From NCBI RefSeq assembly GCF_030646015.1, contig NZ_JAUSLT010000093.1:1-48062 (forward strand): 48,062 nucleotides of DNA, written 5' to 3'. The notes under the pieces were generated by a model that was given only the letters and a program-made list of their open reading frames with translations, made no database searches and was not told the DNA's origin. The DNA comes from Bradyrhizobium sp. (GTDB lineage: Bacteria; Pseudomonadota; Alphaproteobacteria; Rhizobiales; Xanthobacteraceae). Shown here one piece after another: positions 31,992 through 39,226 of this stretch (position 1 is its first letter; each line of letters starts with the position of its first letter). The translations under genes were made by a program, and so were the position numbers.

Positions 31992-33758
31992 ATGCTGGAA
32001 AAAATCAGGACATCGGCCGAAGCCGAGGCAAAATCGTGGATCGCTGACTTCAGCCGTTCGCTGGCGGGCGGAGACGCGGCGGCGCTGCGTGCGCTGTTTG
32101 TGCCTGACAGCCACTGGCGAAACCTGTGCGGCATTTCCTTCGATATCGCGACCTTCAGCGGCGCCGGCAAACTGGCCGATCAATTATGCCGGCGTGCGCG
32201 CGCGGTGGCCGCCGCCGGGTTTGAGATCGACACCGGATTGTTCATGCCGCGCCGCGCTGTGGTCGCGGGGCAGGAAGTGATCGAGGCGATTTTCCGGTTC
32301 GATACCGCTAATGGTCCTGCCGTCGGGGTGGTCCGGCTGTTGCCTTCGCCCGGCGCGCCGCCAAAAGCCTGGACGCTGTCGACGGTGCTCGACATCGACA
32401 GGATCGGCGCGGCGAAGTCGGGCAATATCGAGCCCACCTCGCACAGCCGCGATTTCGCCAAACGGAACTGGCTCGAAGAACGCCAGGCCGAAATCGCCTT
32501 CGAAGGGCGCGAGCCCGACGTTCTGGTGGTCGGCGGCGGACATGCAGGTATTTCCGCGGCGGTCGAGCTGAAGCGGCTGGGCCTCGATACGCTTGTCATC
32601 GACAGGCAGCAACGCGTCGGCGACAACTGGCGGCTGCGCTATCACGGCCTCAAGCTGCATAACAAGACGCCGGTCAATCACCTGCGCTACATGCCGTTCC
32701 CGCCGAACTGGCCGGACTACATCCCCAAAGACAAGATCGCGAACTGGCTCGAAGCCTATGTCGAGAGCATGGAGGTCAACTTCTGGACCGGCACCGTGTT
32801 CGAGGGCGCCGAATACGATCAATCCTCGCAGAGCTGGATGGCGCGGATCCGTCGCGGCGACGGCAGCGTTCGGATGCTGCGCCCAAAACATATCGTGATG
32901 GCGACCAGCGTCAGCGGCACGCCCAACATTCCCACCATCGCCACGATCGAGAATTTCGCCGGCAAGGTGCTGCATTCCAGCCGGTTTGCCGCCGGCGCGC
33001 AGTGGCGCGGCAAATCCGTGATCGTGATGGGGACCGGCACCAGCGCGCATGACATTAGTCAGGAGCTGCAGGCCAACGGCGCCGACGTCACCATGGTTCA
33101 GCGCAGCCCGACCCTGGTCGTCAATGTTGACCCGAGCGCGCAGCTCTACGACAAGACCTATCTCGGCGACGGGCCGCCGGTCGAAATCAGGGACCTGTTG
33201 AATGCCTCGGTGCCGCTCGAAGTGGTCAAGGCATCGCACAAGATCATCACCAAAGAGGTCCGCGAGCTCGACGCGCCGCTGTTGTCGCGGCTGGAGCAGG
33301 CGGGCTTCCGGCTCGAATTCGGCGAAGACGGCACCGGCTGGCCGCTGAAGTTCCGCACCCGCGGCGGCGGCTATTACTTCAATGTCGGCTGCTCCGAGCT
33401 GATCGCCGACGGCAAGATCCGGCTGATCCAGGCTGATGACATCAGGCAGTTCGTCAGCGATGGATTGCTGCTTGGCGACGGTTCGAAATTAGCGGCGGAC
33501 CTCGTGGTGCTGGCGACCGGGTACAAGGGCCAGGATCACATCGTGGGCTCGCTGTTCGGCGCTGAAGTCGCCGCGCGCGTCGGGCCGATCTGGGGGTTCG
33601 ATGCCGACAGCCAGGAACTGCGCAACATGTGGACCCGCACCGGGCAGCCCGGGCTGTGGTTCACCGGCGGCTCGTTCTCGCAATGCCGGATCTATTCGCG
33701 CTTCATCGCGCTGCAGATCGACGCGATCGAGGAAGGGCGTCTGGAGAAGGCATTGTAA
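31992..33758 (+). CDS. Flavin-containing monooxygenase with N-terminal SnoaL-like domain
   Basis: A 588-residue FAD/NAD(P)H-dependent monooxygenase. The first ~160 residues form a SnoaL/NTF2-like domain (IADFSRSLAGGDAAALRALFVPDSHWR). Next come the FAD Rossmann motif VVGGGHAGISAAVE (about 178-191), WRLRYHGLKLHNKTPV, a loop FAGKVLHSS that resembles the FMO/BVMO fingerprint but lacks the final Trp, and the NADPH Rossmann motif VMGTGTSAHDI (about 345-355). This layout matches flavin monooxygenases that hydroxylate or insert oxygen next to a carbonyl in organic acids. It diverges from the TetR/thioesterase operon and shares its palindromic control region. A convergent sigma/anti-sigma operon ends 58 bases downstream. 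Confidence 0.9.
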   Translation: MLEKIRTSAEAEAKSWIADFSRSLAGGDAAALRALFVPDSHWRNLCGISFDIATFSGAGKLADQLCRRARAVAAAGFEIDTGLFMPRRAVVAGQEVIEAIFRFDTANGPAVGVVRLLPSPGAPPKAWTLSTVLDIDRIGAAKSGNIEPTSHSRDFAKRNWLEERQAEIAFEGREPDVLVVGGGHAGISAAVELKRLGLDTLVIDRQQRVGDNWRLRYHGLKLHNKTPVNHLRYMPFPPNWPDYIPKDKIANWLEAYVESMEVNFWTGTVFEGAEYDQSSQSWMARIRRGDGSVRMLRPKHIVMATSVSGTPNIPTIATIENFAGKVLHSSRFAAGAQWRGKSVIVMGTGTSAHDISQELQANGADVTMVQRSPTLVVNVDPSAQLYDKTYLGDGPPVEIRDLLNASVPLEVVKASHKIITKEVRELDAPLLSRLEQAGFRLEFGEDGTGWPLKFRTRGGGYYFNVGCSELIADGKIRLIQADDIRQFVSDGLLLGDGSKLAADLVVLATGYKGQDHIVGSLFGAEVAARVGPIWGFDADSQELRNMWTRTGQPGLWFTGGSFSQCRIYSRFIALQIDAIEEGRLEKAL

Positions 33759-33766
33759 CGTTGGCG

Positions 33767-33800
33767 CCAGGCGAGACCGGTTTCACGGGATCTCACCTGG
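33767..33800. terminator. Hairpin between convergent genes
   Basis: CCAGGCGAGA (33767-33776) and TCTCACCTGG (33791-33800) pair with a single mismatch across a 14-base loop. It lies between the stops of the plus-strand monooxygenase and the minus-strand anti-sigma gene, where a two-way terminator is expected. There is no clear T run, so strength is uncertain. Confidence 0.4.
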
Positions 33801-33816
33801 CCCGCTTGCGGTGGGT

Positions 33817-34500
33817 TCAGTGCGCTGCGAGTTTGCGACGAACCCTCGCGACCACAGGCCGCCAATCCAGCAGCAGCCGGCCGGCCCAGCCGCAGAGGAC
33901 CGTCAGCATGAAGACGGTCCCCACCTGCCAAACCAGCACCATCAGGCTTGCGTCCTGACCGTGGAAGAGACGAAGACCGAAGTTGCCCAATCCGGCCGCC
34001 GCCAGACCTCCCAGCGCCGCCGAAGCATGCGGCCAAAGGGGGGCTCCCTTTCGCAGCATGAGCGCCATCGCCACGGCCGGCAGCGTTCCGACCAGTGCAA
34101 TGGCGGGAATGCAGAGGAAGTCCGAGGTGAAGTCCTGAAAGGCGCCTCCGCGCAACCACGCCTCGACGCACCCTTCGCCGACACTCGCCAGCCAAACCGA
34201 TAGCGGCACCAGTGGAAGCAACAGAAATCGGCGGTCGTATCCGGGAACGATCGATTGAAAGGCGGCAACGGCGGCGCCGATCGCTGTGCAAAGCGCGGCA
34301 ATTTGTTCGACGAGATAGCGAAAATCCGTGAACTTGACGGCCAGGTCATCGCGCGGAACCATCATCATGACGATGACGGCGACATACGGGACGGCCATCG
34401 CAAACCATAAGGCAGTCCGGACCCAGGGCGATGGAAGCCTCTGAACCGGATCCGCATCCTCGGTCAAACTCGCAATCAGTCTGTCGGTGTCCATGGCCAT
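33817..34500 (-). CDS. NrsF-type (DUF1109) anti-sigma factor
   Basis: A 227-residue integral membrane protein, DUF1109/NrsF type. After a short cytoplasmic N-terminus (MDTDRLIASLTED) it has about six hydrophobic helices. In Caulobacter, NrsF holds the ECF sigma factor SigF at the membrane until heavy-metal stress; paired cysteines are needed there, and one Cys (CIPAIAL region), one GWAG-region Cys and others are visible here. The start ATG (34498-34500) overlaps the sigma stop in the form TGATG, so the two are translated together. I infer it is the anti-sigma of the neighbouring sigma gene. Confidence 0.88.
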   Translation of the reverse strand: MAMDTDRLIASLTEDADPVQRLPSPWVRTALWFAMAVPYVAVIVMMMVPRDDLAVKFTDFRYLVEQIAALCTAIGAAVAAFQSIVPGYDRRFLLLPLVPLSVWLASVGEGCVEAWLRGGAFQDFTSDFLCIPAIALVGTLPAVAMALMLRKGAPLWPHASAALGGLAAAGLGNFGLRLFHGQDASLMVLVWQVGTVFMLTVLCGWAGRLLLDWRPVVARVRRKLAAH

Positions 34501-35063
34501 CACTCTTTGCTGAGAGCCTTCCGCAGGTTCAGGACCGCCCGATGGATCGAAATCTTCAGCGCTCCTATGGTGGTTCCGCTCGCCGCTGCCGCCTCCTTGA
34601 GTGACATTTCGCGCAGCTTCAGCATTTCGATCGCCTTCCTCTGACCTTCGGGCAGGCCCTTGATGGCGATCGTCAACTCTTCCGGGTCGCGATATTCCTC
34701 GTTCTCTATGTTCGCCCAATCATCGGCAAAGGTTACGGGCAGTTCGTCCATCTGGACCTCATTCGATTTTCCCCGGTAGAACCGTCGCGCGCTGTCGATC
34801 AGCCTGTTATGGGCGATGGTCGACAGCCATGGCATGAATGGACGGTTTGGATCGTACGTCGCGCGTACCGCGTGGATCGACAAGAGTATCTCCTGAACCA
34901 GGTCCTCGACTTCCTCAGCCGTGAAAAATTGTCGCCGCTTTCGCACGATCTGGCGCAATCTGGGTGTGATTTCCCTCAAAAGACGTTCGTAAGCGCGCAT
35001 ATCGCCGGCCTGTGCGGCCTGCATGAGCGACTCCAGGGCTGGCGAATTCGAATCCCGCTTCAT
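34500..35063 (-). CDS. ECF sigma factor, SigF/ECF16 type
   Basis: A 187-residue ECF RNA polymerase sigma factor. Region 2 (ITPRLRQIVRKRRQFFTAEEVEDLVQEILLSIH...PWLSTIAHNRLIDSARR) and region 4 (LPEGQRKAIEMLKLREMSLKEAAAASGTTIGALKISIHRAVLNLRKAL) are complete. The linker RRFYRGKSNEV is usual for the group paired with NrsF. I start at the ATG complement at 35061-35063; an in-frame TTG 12 codons upstream is weaker. It faces the thioredoxin gene and has no visible GTAACN16CGAA element of its own on the minus strand within the divergent gap, so it may not be autoregulated. The two plus-strand operons that follow both carry that element and are its likely targets. Confidence 0.92.
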   Translation of the reverse strand: MKRDSNSPALESLMQAAQAGDMRAYERLLREITPRLRQIVRKRRQFFTAEEVEDLVQEILLSIHAVRATYDPNRPFMPWLSTIAHNRLIDSARRFYRGKSNEVQMDELPVTFADDWANIENEEYRDPEELTIAIKGLPEGQRKAIEMLKLREMSLKEAAAASGTTIGALKISIHRAVLNLRKALSKE

Positions 35064-35154
35064 CTCGGCGTAACAGCTCCGGGTATCGCGAAAGATCAAG
35101 TTGTTCCACGTCAGCGGGTACTCGGGTATCGCCGTCTTATTTTTGCAGGCGCGC

Positions 35155-35180
35155 GTAACTTCCGCCGGCTCCGCAGCGAA
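35155..35180 (+). promoter_or_regulatory. SigF-type promoter of the trx-ccdA-doxX operon
   Basis: GTAACT (35155-35160), exactly 16 bases, then CGAA (35177-35180). The consensus I recall for Caulobacter SigF is GTAACC-N16-CGAA, so this matches nine of ten specific positions. The thioredoxin start ATG is 46 bases after the -10. The identical arrangement is found at 36890-36915. Confidence 0.8.
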
Positions 35181-35225
35181 ACTCTCTGGCCGACCGTCCA
35201 GGCATCCCTCGGAGATACATCGAAC

Positions 35226-35606
35226 ATGTCATTGAATTCCCTAAAGACACTGATCGCAATAGCCTTCCTCGCCGGGTCATCGCTGACGGCCCAGGCCGGA
35301 CAACCGTTCGATACGAAGGCTTTCCAGCAAGCGCAAGCGGCCGGAAAACCCATCCTCGTCGATGTGACCGCGCCCTGGTGTCCGACGTGCAAGGTGCAAC
35401 GACCGATCGTCCAGGAAATCGAAAAGTCGACGCCGAACCTGATTGTCTATGAGGTGGATTTCGATAGCGCGAAGGATGTCCTGAAGCGCTTTCGAGTCCA
35501 AAGTCAGAGCACCCTCATCGTATTCAAGGGCGCCAACGAAGTTGGCAGGTCAACGGGAGACACCAATCCCGCCAGCATCAAAGCCCTCGTCTCGAAAGGC
35601 TTGTGA
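35226..35606 (+). CDS. Periplasmic thioredoxin-like protein
   Basis: A 126-residue thioredoxin-fold protein with a signal peptide (LIAIAFLAGSSLTAQA, cleavage near residue 24). The active site is WCPTC (Cys residues near 55 and 58). The segment at the place of the conserved cis-proline reads SQSTLIVFKG, so Ser replaces Pro; this residue normally controls substrate release and excludes metal binding, and its loss can let a thioredoxin hold a metal or cluster. The start ATG is at 35226 with GGAG eleven bases before; the SigF-type promoter lies 46 bases upstream. Its stop overlaps the CcdA-like start (GTGA), so it is probably kept reduced by that membrane partner. Confidence 0.88.
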   Translation: MSLNSLKTLIAIAFLAGSSLTAQAGQPFDTKAFQQAQAAGKPILVDVTAPWCPTCKVQRPIVQEIEKSTPNLIVYEVDFDSAKDVLKRFRVQSQSTLIVFKGANEVGRSTGDTNPASIKALVSKGL

Positions 35607-36334
35607 GGGTGTCCGAACTCGGCAATCTGGCGCTCAGCTATGCCGCGGGCGGGTTATCGACCCTCTCGCCATGCGTGCTTCCATTGCTGCCGATCGTCCT
35701 CTTCGGCGTACTTGAAAAGCATGCCTGGGGACCGGTTGCCCTGGCTGCCGGCCTTGCGACATCGTTCGCCTTGCTTGGCACCCTGATCGCCTCGGTCGGT
35801 TTCAATGTCGGTCTCGACCCCGCGACGCTCAGATCCGCCATCGCGGTGCTGATGCTGGCCATGGGCGTGGTGCTGCTCGTTCCCGCTCTGCAGGGAAGAC
35901 TGGCGGCTTTCGCAGCTCCCGTCGCAACCGGCGGCCAGACATTGCTCGATCGCCTTCAGCCGTCCGGACTTGGAGGACAATTCGTACTCGGTGGCTTGCT
36001 GGGCGCGATCTGGTCGCCCTGTTCCGGTCCGACATTGGGAGCCGCGATCGGACTTGCGGCCCAGGGCGACACGGTGGTCAAGGCGGCCGTCGTGATGGCG
36101 GTGTTCGGGCTCGGAGCGGCGACGCCCATCCTGGCGCTCGCCTATGGTTCAAGGCAGGCAATCTTCGCCCGGCGAGACTTGCTGGCCAGGACGTCGCGCA
36201 TCGCCAAACCGGTCATGGGCGCGGCATTCGCGTTCGTCGGCGCATTCGTACTCACCGGCCTCGACAAGATCGTCGAAACGTCGCTGACGAATGCCATGCC
36301 GGACTGGCTGACGAATTTGACCACTCGTCTGTGA
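35603..36334 (+). CDS. CcdA/DsbD-type membrane thiol transporter
   Basis: A 243-residue membrane protein of the CcdA/DsbD-transmembrane family with about six helices. The paired family cysteines are clear: LSPCVLPLLPIVLFG near residue 24 and WSPCSGPTLGAAIG near 139. Such proteins carry electrons from cytoplasmic thioredoxin across the inner membrane to a periplasmic thioredoxin-like partner. The GTG start overlaps the thioredoxin stop by four bases. Since cytochrome c or DsbD-type partners are not next to it, I infer it serves the neighbouring periplasmic thioredoxin and, through it, the Cys-rich precursor of the next operon. Confidence 0.88.
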   Translation: MRVSELGNLALSYAAGGLSTLSPCVLPLLPIVLFGVLEKHAWGPVALAAGLATSFALLGTLIASVGFNVGLDPATLRSAIAVLMLAMGVVLLVPALQGRLAAFAAPVATGGQTLLDRLQPSGLGGQFVLGGLLGAIWSPCSGPTLGAAIGLAAQGDTVVKAAVVMAVFGLGAATPILALAYGSRQAIFARRDLLARTSRIAKPVMGAAFAFVGAFVLTGLDKIVETSLTNAMPDWLTNLTTRL

Positions 36335-36369
36335 ATCGATCCTGAACGTGCCGCCACAAGGGGGAAGCC

Positions 36370-36837
36370 ATGAACTCGATCGCCATTCTGCTCATCGCTC
36401 TGCCGGCGCGAATAGCCTCGCATTTTCAATGGATCGGTCCGCTGGTCATGCGGCTTGTCGTCGGTTACGTCTTCATGCTTGCCGGCTGGGCCAAGCTCAA
36501 CAATCTTCCCCAGATGATCCAGAACTTCACCGAATGGGGCATCCCGTTTCCGGGGCTGCTCACCCCGTTCGTCTCCGGCGTCGAATGCGTCGGCGGCGCC
36601 ATGCTGATCCTCGGATTGTTGACCCGGATTCCTGCAGCCATGCTGACCGTTGTCATGATCGTCGCGATCAAGGCGGCGAAGTGGGAAAATGTGGATTCTC
36701 TCGAAACGCTGCTGGGATTCGAGGAGACAGCCTATCTGGCTGCGTTCCTCTGGCTCGCGATCGCGGGGCCAGGCGCGGCTTCCCTCGACCGGCTGCTGCT
36801 GCGAATGACCGGCCAGGAAAGCGAACGACGGCCGTAG
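36370..36837 (+). CDS. DoxX-family membrane protein
   Basis: A 155-residue DoxX-family inner-membrane protein with four hydrophobic helices and the family block VVGYVFMLAGWAKLNNLPQMIQNFTEWGIPFP followed by SGVECVGGAMLILGLLTR. DoxX proteins are repeatedly found beside bufferin-type genes and in oxidative or metal-stress operons, sometimes as part of thiosulfate:quinone reductase-like complexes; here the role is unknown. A strong AAGGGGGAAG ribosome site precedes the ATG. It ends the first SigF-type operon. Confidence 0.88.
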   Translation: MNSIAILLIALPARIASHFQWIGPLVMRLVVGYVFMLAGWAKLNNLPQMIQNFTEWGIPFPGLLTPFVSGVECVGGAMLILGLLTRIPAAMLTVVMIVAIKAAKWENVDSLETLLGFEETAYLAAFLWLAIAGPGAASLDRLLLRMTGQESERRP

Positions 36838-36889
36838 GATTCGGGCGATCTGTCTGCCGCGCGGGCAAGAAAAAATATGCGGAGCAGGC

Positions 36890-36915
36890 GTAACTATCCG
36901 GATTGAGCAATCGAA
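36890..36915 (+). promoter_or_regulatory. SigF-type promoter of the bufferin operon
   Basis: GTAACT (36890-36895), exactly 16 bases, CGAA (36912-36915): the same -35, spacing and -10 as the copy at 35155-35180. The precursor gene begins at 37118, leaving about a 200-base leader without a gene, unusually long for this kind of operon and perhaps regulatory. Confidence 0.8.
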
Positions 36916-37117
36916 ACCTATACCAGGCAACCGATAAAGGATCGAGCCGACAGCGAACGACCGGCCGCGACGACTTGACGGCGTGGGAGGAGGTTCGCTG
37001 CGACCCGGAGATCGTCGTTGGCCGAAGCTGTTGCACGGGAGTCTTGAAGGTCGGACTGGTTTGCCCGGCTCGATGGCGACCCGTTTCAATGCCAACCCAA
37101 GTCTGGAGGAAAATATC

Positions 37118-37375
37118 ATGAAGCTCAGCTCGAAGTCCGGTGCCGCTATCGCGGCGGTCGCTGCTACCATGTTCCTGGCCGGCGCCACCATGTCGACCGC
37201 GACTTACGCGGCCGGCGAAGGCAAATGCATTGGCGCCAACGCCTGTAAGGGCCAGAGCGCCTGCAAGGGCGGCCAATCGCCTGCCAAGGGAGCAAATGCC
37301 TGCAAGGGCCAGGGATTTGCGGAGATGACCAAGGACAAGTGCGCCGCTGCCAAGGGCAAATTCGTCGCCGGCTGA
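37118..37375 (+). CDS. bufA: Bufferin-type Cys-rich RiPP precursor (DUF2282-like)
   Basis: An 85-residue small protein. Residues 1-31 form a signal peptide (AAIAAVAATMFLAGATMSTATYA). The rest is Gly/Lys/Ala-rich with Cys37, 43, 49, 62 and 75. It shows the EGKC motif (34-37) known from substrates of MNIO enzymes, and GANACKGQ twice (39-46 and 58-65). Bufferins are periplasmic, copper-buffering RiPP metallophores in which MNIO enzymes convert Cys residues to heterocycles; DUF692 and DUF2063 partners are the next two genes. GGAGGA seven bases before the ATG is a strong ribosome site. The gene is followed by a UUCG hairpin, which would give excess precursor over enzymes. I assign the bufferin type from context and motif; the exact subfamily is uncertain. 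Confidence 0.85.
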   Translation: MKLSSKSGAAIAAVAATMFLAGATMSTATYAAGEGKCIGANACKGQSACKGGQSPAKGANACKGQGFAEMTKDKCAAAKGKFVAG

Positions 37376-37396
37376 CGGCTCGGCTGCATGGTCGAA

Positions 37397-37419
37397 GGGC
37401 CCGGCTTCGGCCGGGTCCC
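37397..37419 (+). terminator. C(UUCG)G hairpin between precursor and enzyme genes
   Basis: GGGCCCGGC (37397-37405), TTCG, GCCGGGTCCC (37410-37419) forms a very stable stem with one bulged base and a C(UUCG)G tetraloop. There is no U run after it, so I read it as a partial terminator or mRNA-stabilising element. Confidence 0.7.
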
Positions 37420-37505
37420 GAGATCAGAGTCGATTATGGAGTCGCGGACTCATGACAGCGATACGGCCGGGCACCCATTACCGGCGGGTCACCAGCGGAG
37501 GCCCA

Positions 37506-38411
37506 ATGAACATTGCAACCAAATCCTCGCAGCCGTCTTCGCCGTCGACGACGGATCACCGGATGGATGCGGGCAAGCCGGCATTCCTCGGTTTTGGCCT
37601 TGGGCTGCGCGCCCAACACTATGACGAGATCCTCAGCGGAAACCCGCCGATCGACTGGTTCGAGGTCATCAGCGAGAATTACATGCTGCCGGGTGGCCAG
37701 CCGCTCCGGATGCTGGATAGAATTCGTCAACGCTATCCGGTCGTGATGCACGGTGTGTCGTTGTCGATCGCATCGACTGCGCCGCCTGATTTCGAGTATC
37801 TGCGGGGGCTGCGCGATCTCGCGCGCCGGGTCGAACCGAAATGGATATCCGACCACCTGTGCTGGACCGGCGTGCATGGCAAGTACCTGCACGATCTGTT
37901 GCCGATACCCTACACCAGCGAAGCACTCGATCACGTCGTCAGCCGTGTCCAGCTGGTTCAGGATTATCTGGGCCGCGCCATCGTGCTGGAGAATGTCTCG
38001 ACCTACGTCCAATTCAGCAATTCCGAAATGACGGAATGGGAGTTCCTGAGCGAGCTTTCCCGCCGCTCCGGGTGCTGGCTGCTGTTCGACGTCAACAACG
38101 TCTATGTCAGCGCTTTCAATCATGGTTACGATCCGCACTGCTTCCTCGACGGTATTCCGGCGGACCGGGTGGTTCAGTTTCACATGGCCGGCCACAGTCA
38201 CATGGGCACCCACATCATCGATACCCACGATCATCCGGTGTGCGAGGATGTCTGGGATCTCTACGCCGCGGCGTTGCAGCGCTTCGGCCGGGTCTCGACC
38301 ATGATCGAGCGCGACGACAACATCCCGCCGCTCGACGAACTCATGGCCGAAGTCAACCGGACCCGGGAGATAGCCGGGAAGGTTCTGGCGCCGGGCAGGA
38401 AGACGGGATGA
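37506..38411 (+). CDS. bufB: MNIO-family (DUF692) bufferin-modifying enzyme
   Basis: A 301-residue TIM-barrel enzyme of the DUF692 / multinuclear non-heme iron oxidase family. Metal-site segments are visible in order: VVMHGVSLSI, KWISDHLCW, AIVLENVSTYV, LLFDVNNVYVSAFNHG, VVQFHMAGHS, IIDTHDHPV and STMIERDDNIPP. Such enzymes oxidise cysteines of their precursor peptide with oxygen to give oxazolone/thioamide or thiooxazole groups. It should act in the cytoplasm on the precursor made from 37118. I start at the ATG at 37506 with GGAG five bases upstream; another ATG at 37452 is in frame but lacks a ribosome site. Its stop overlaps the partner gene start (ATGA). Confidence 0.93.
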   Translation: MNIATKSSQPSSPSTTDHRMDAGKPAFLGFGLGLRAQHYDEILSGNPPIDWFEVISENYMLPGGQPLRMLDRIRQRYPVVMHGVSLSIASTAPPDFEYLRGLRDLARRVEPKWISDHLCWTGVHGKYLHDLLPIPYTSEALDHVVSRVQLVQDYLGRAIVLENVSTYVQFSNSEMTEWEFLSELSRRSGCWLLFDVNNVYVSAFNHGYDPHCFLDGIPADRVVQFHMAGHSHMGTHIIDTHDHPVCEDVWDLYAAALQRFGRVSTMIERDDNIPPLDELMAEVNRTREIAGKVLAPGRKTG

Positions 38412-39193
38412 GCGACTTCGCGCGGCAACAGAGCGAGTTTCAGCGCGGCATACTGACCGGCGACGATTCGGTTCTTGCTGAAATTCTCGACAGCCCGCTG
38501 GAAGCGCGCGATGTCCTCTTTGGGGTCTACAGGCATGCCTACGGTTCGCGGCTGGTCGAGGCCGTCAGAAACGACCACGAACTGCTGCACATTTATCTCG
38601 GCGACGAGATGTTCGATGAGATGGGATACGCCTATGTTGCGGCAAATCCCTCGCGGCATCCAAACCTGCGCTGGTTTTCGCGAGCCCTCCCGGCGTTTCT
38701 GAAGGACGCGGCGCCCTACGGCAAATATCCCATCCTGTCCGATCTTGCCGCGCTCGAGAGAGCTCTCAACGATGCCTTCGACGCGCAGGACGCGCCGGCG
38801 CTTGCCGTCGCCGATATGGCCGGCTTTGCTCCGGAGGTCTGGCACCATCTCAAATTCATGGCTCATCCCAGCGCCGTCAGGCTCGACCTGACGACCAGTG
38901 GGTCCGCGGTCTGGCGGGCGCTCAAGAACGACGAAACCCCGCCGGATGCGGTCACTCTGGAAGAGCCATGCTGCCTCCTGATCTGGCGCCAGGACGTGAT
39001 ACCGTTGTTTCGCGAGCTTTCTGCCGAGGAAGCGATGATGTGGGACGAGGCGGCGGGCGGAATTCCGTTCGGGGTACTTTGCTCGATGCTGGCCACTTAT
39101 GGCGATCCTGACGGCGCGGCGTCCAGAGGTGCCGGCTATCTGCACGGCTGGATGACGGCGGGACTTCTGACGGGAGTTTCCGGCGGGAGGTGA
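38408..39193 (+). CDS. bufC: DUF2063 (HvfC/BufC-type) RiPP partner protein
   Basis: A 261-residue protein of the DUF2063 / HvfC-BufC family, called 'DNA-binding domain' in databases though it acts as the MNIO partner that recruits the leader peptide. Family segments visible are RQQSEFQRGILTGD at the N-terminus, VYRHAYGSRLVEAVRNDHELL, YVAANPSRHPNLRWFSRALPAFLK, and the C-terminal winged-helix-like half with PCCLLIWRQDV. The four-base overlap with the MNIO gene indicates a complex. It closes the operon 34 bases before a convergent dehydrogenase gene. Confidence 0.9.
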   Translation: MSDFARQQSEFQRGILTGDDSVLAEILDSPLEARDVLFGVYRHAYGSRLVEAVRNDHELLHIYLGDEMFDEMGYAYVAANPSRHPNLRWFSRALPAFLKDAAPYGKYPILSDLAALERALNDAFDAQDAPALAVADMAGFAPEVWHHLKFMAHPSAVRLDLTTSGSAVWRALKNDETPPDAVTLEEPCCLLIWRQDVIPLFRELSAEEAMMWDEAAGGIPFGVLCSMLATYGDPDGAASRGAGYLHGWMTAGLLTGVSGGR

Positions 39194-39226
39194 GAGTTAG
39201 GGCGTGGGCGACCGGCAGCCTGATCC

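Noticed and set aside
35070..35092. Another GTAACA ... CGAA pair near the sigma gene start
   Set aside because: The spacing is 13 rather than 16 bases and it points away from the sigma gene, so it is unlikely to be a SigF-type promoter.
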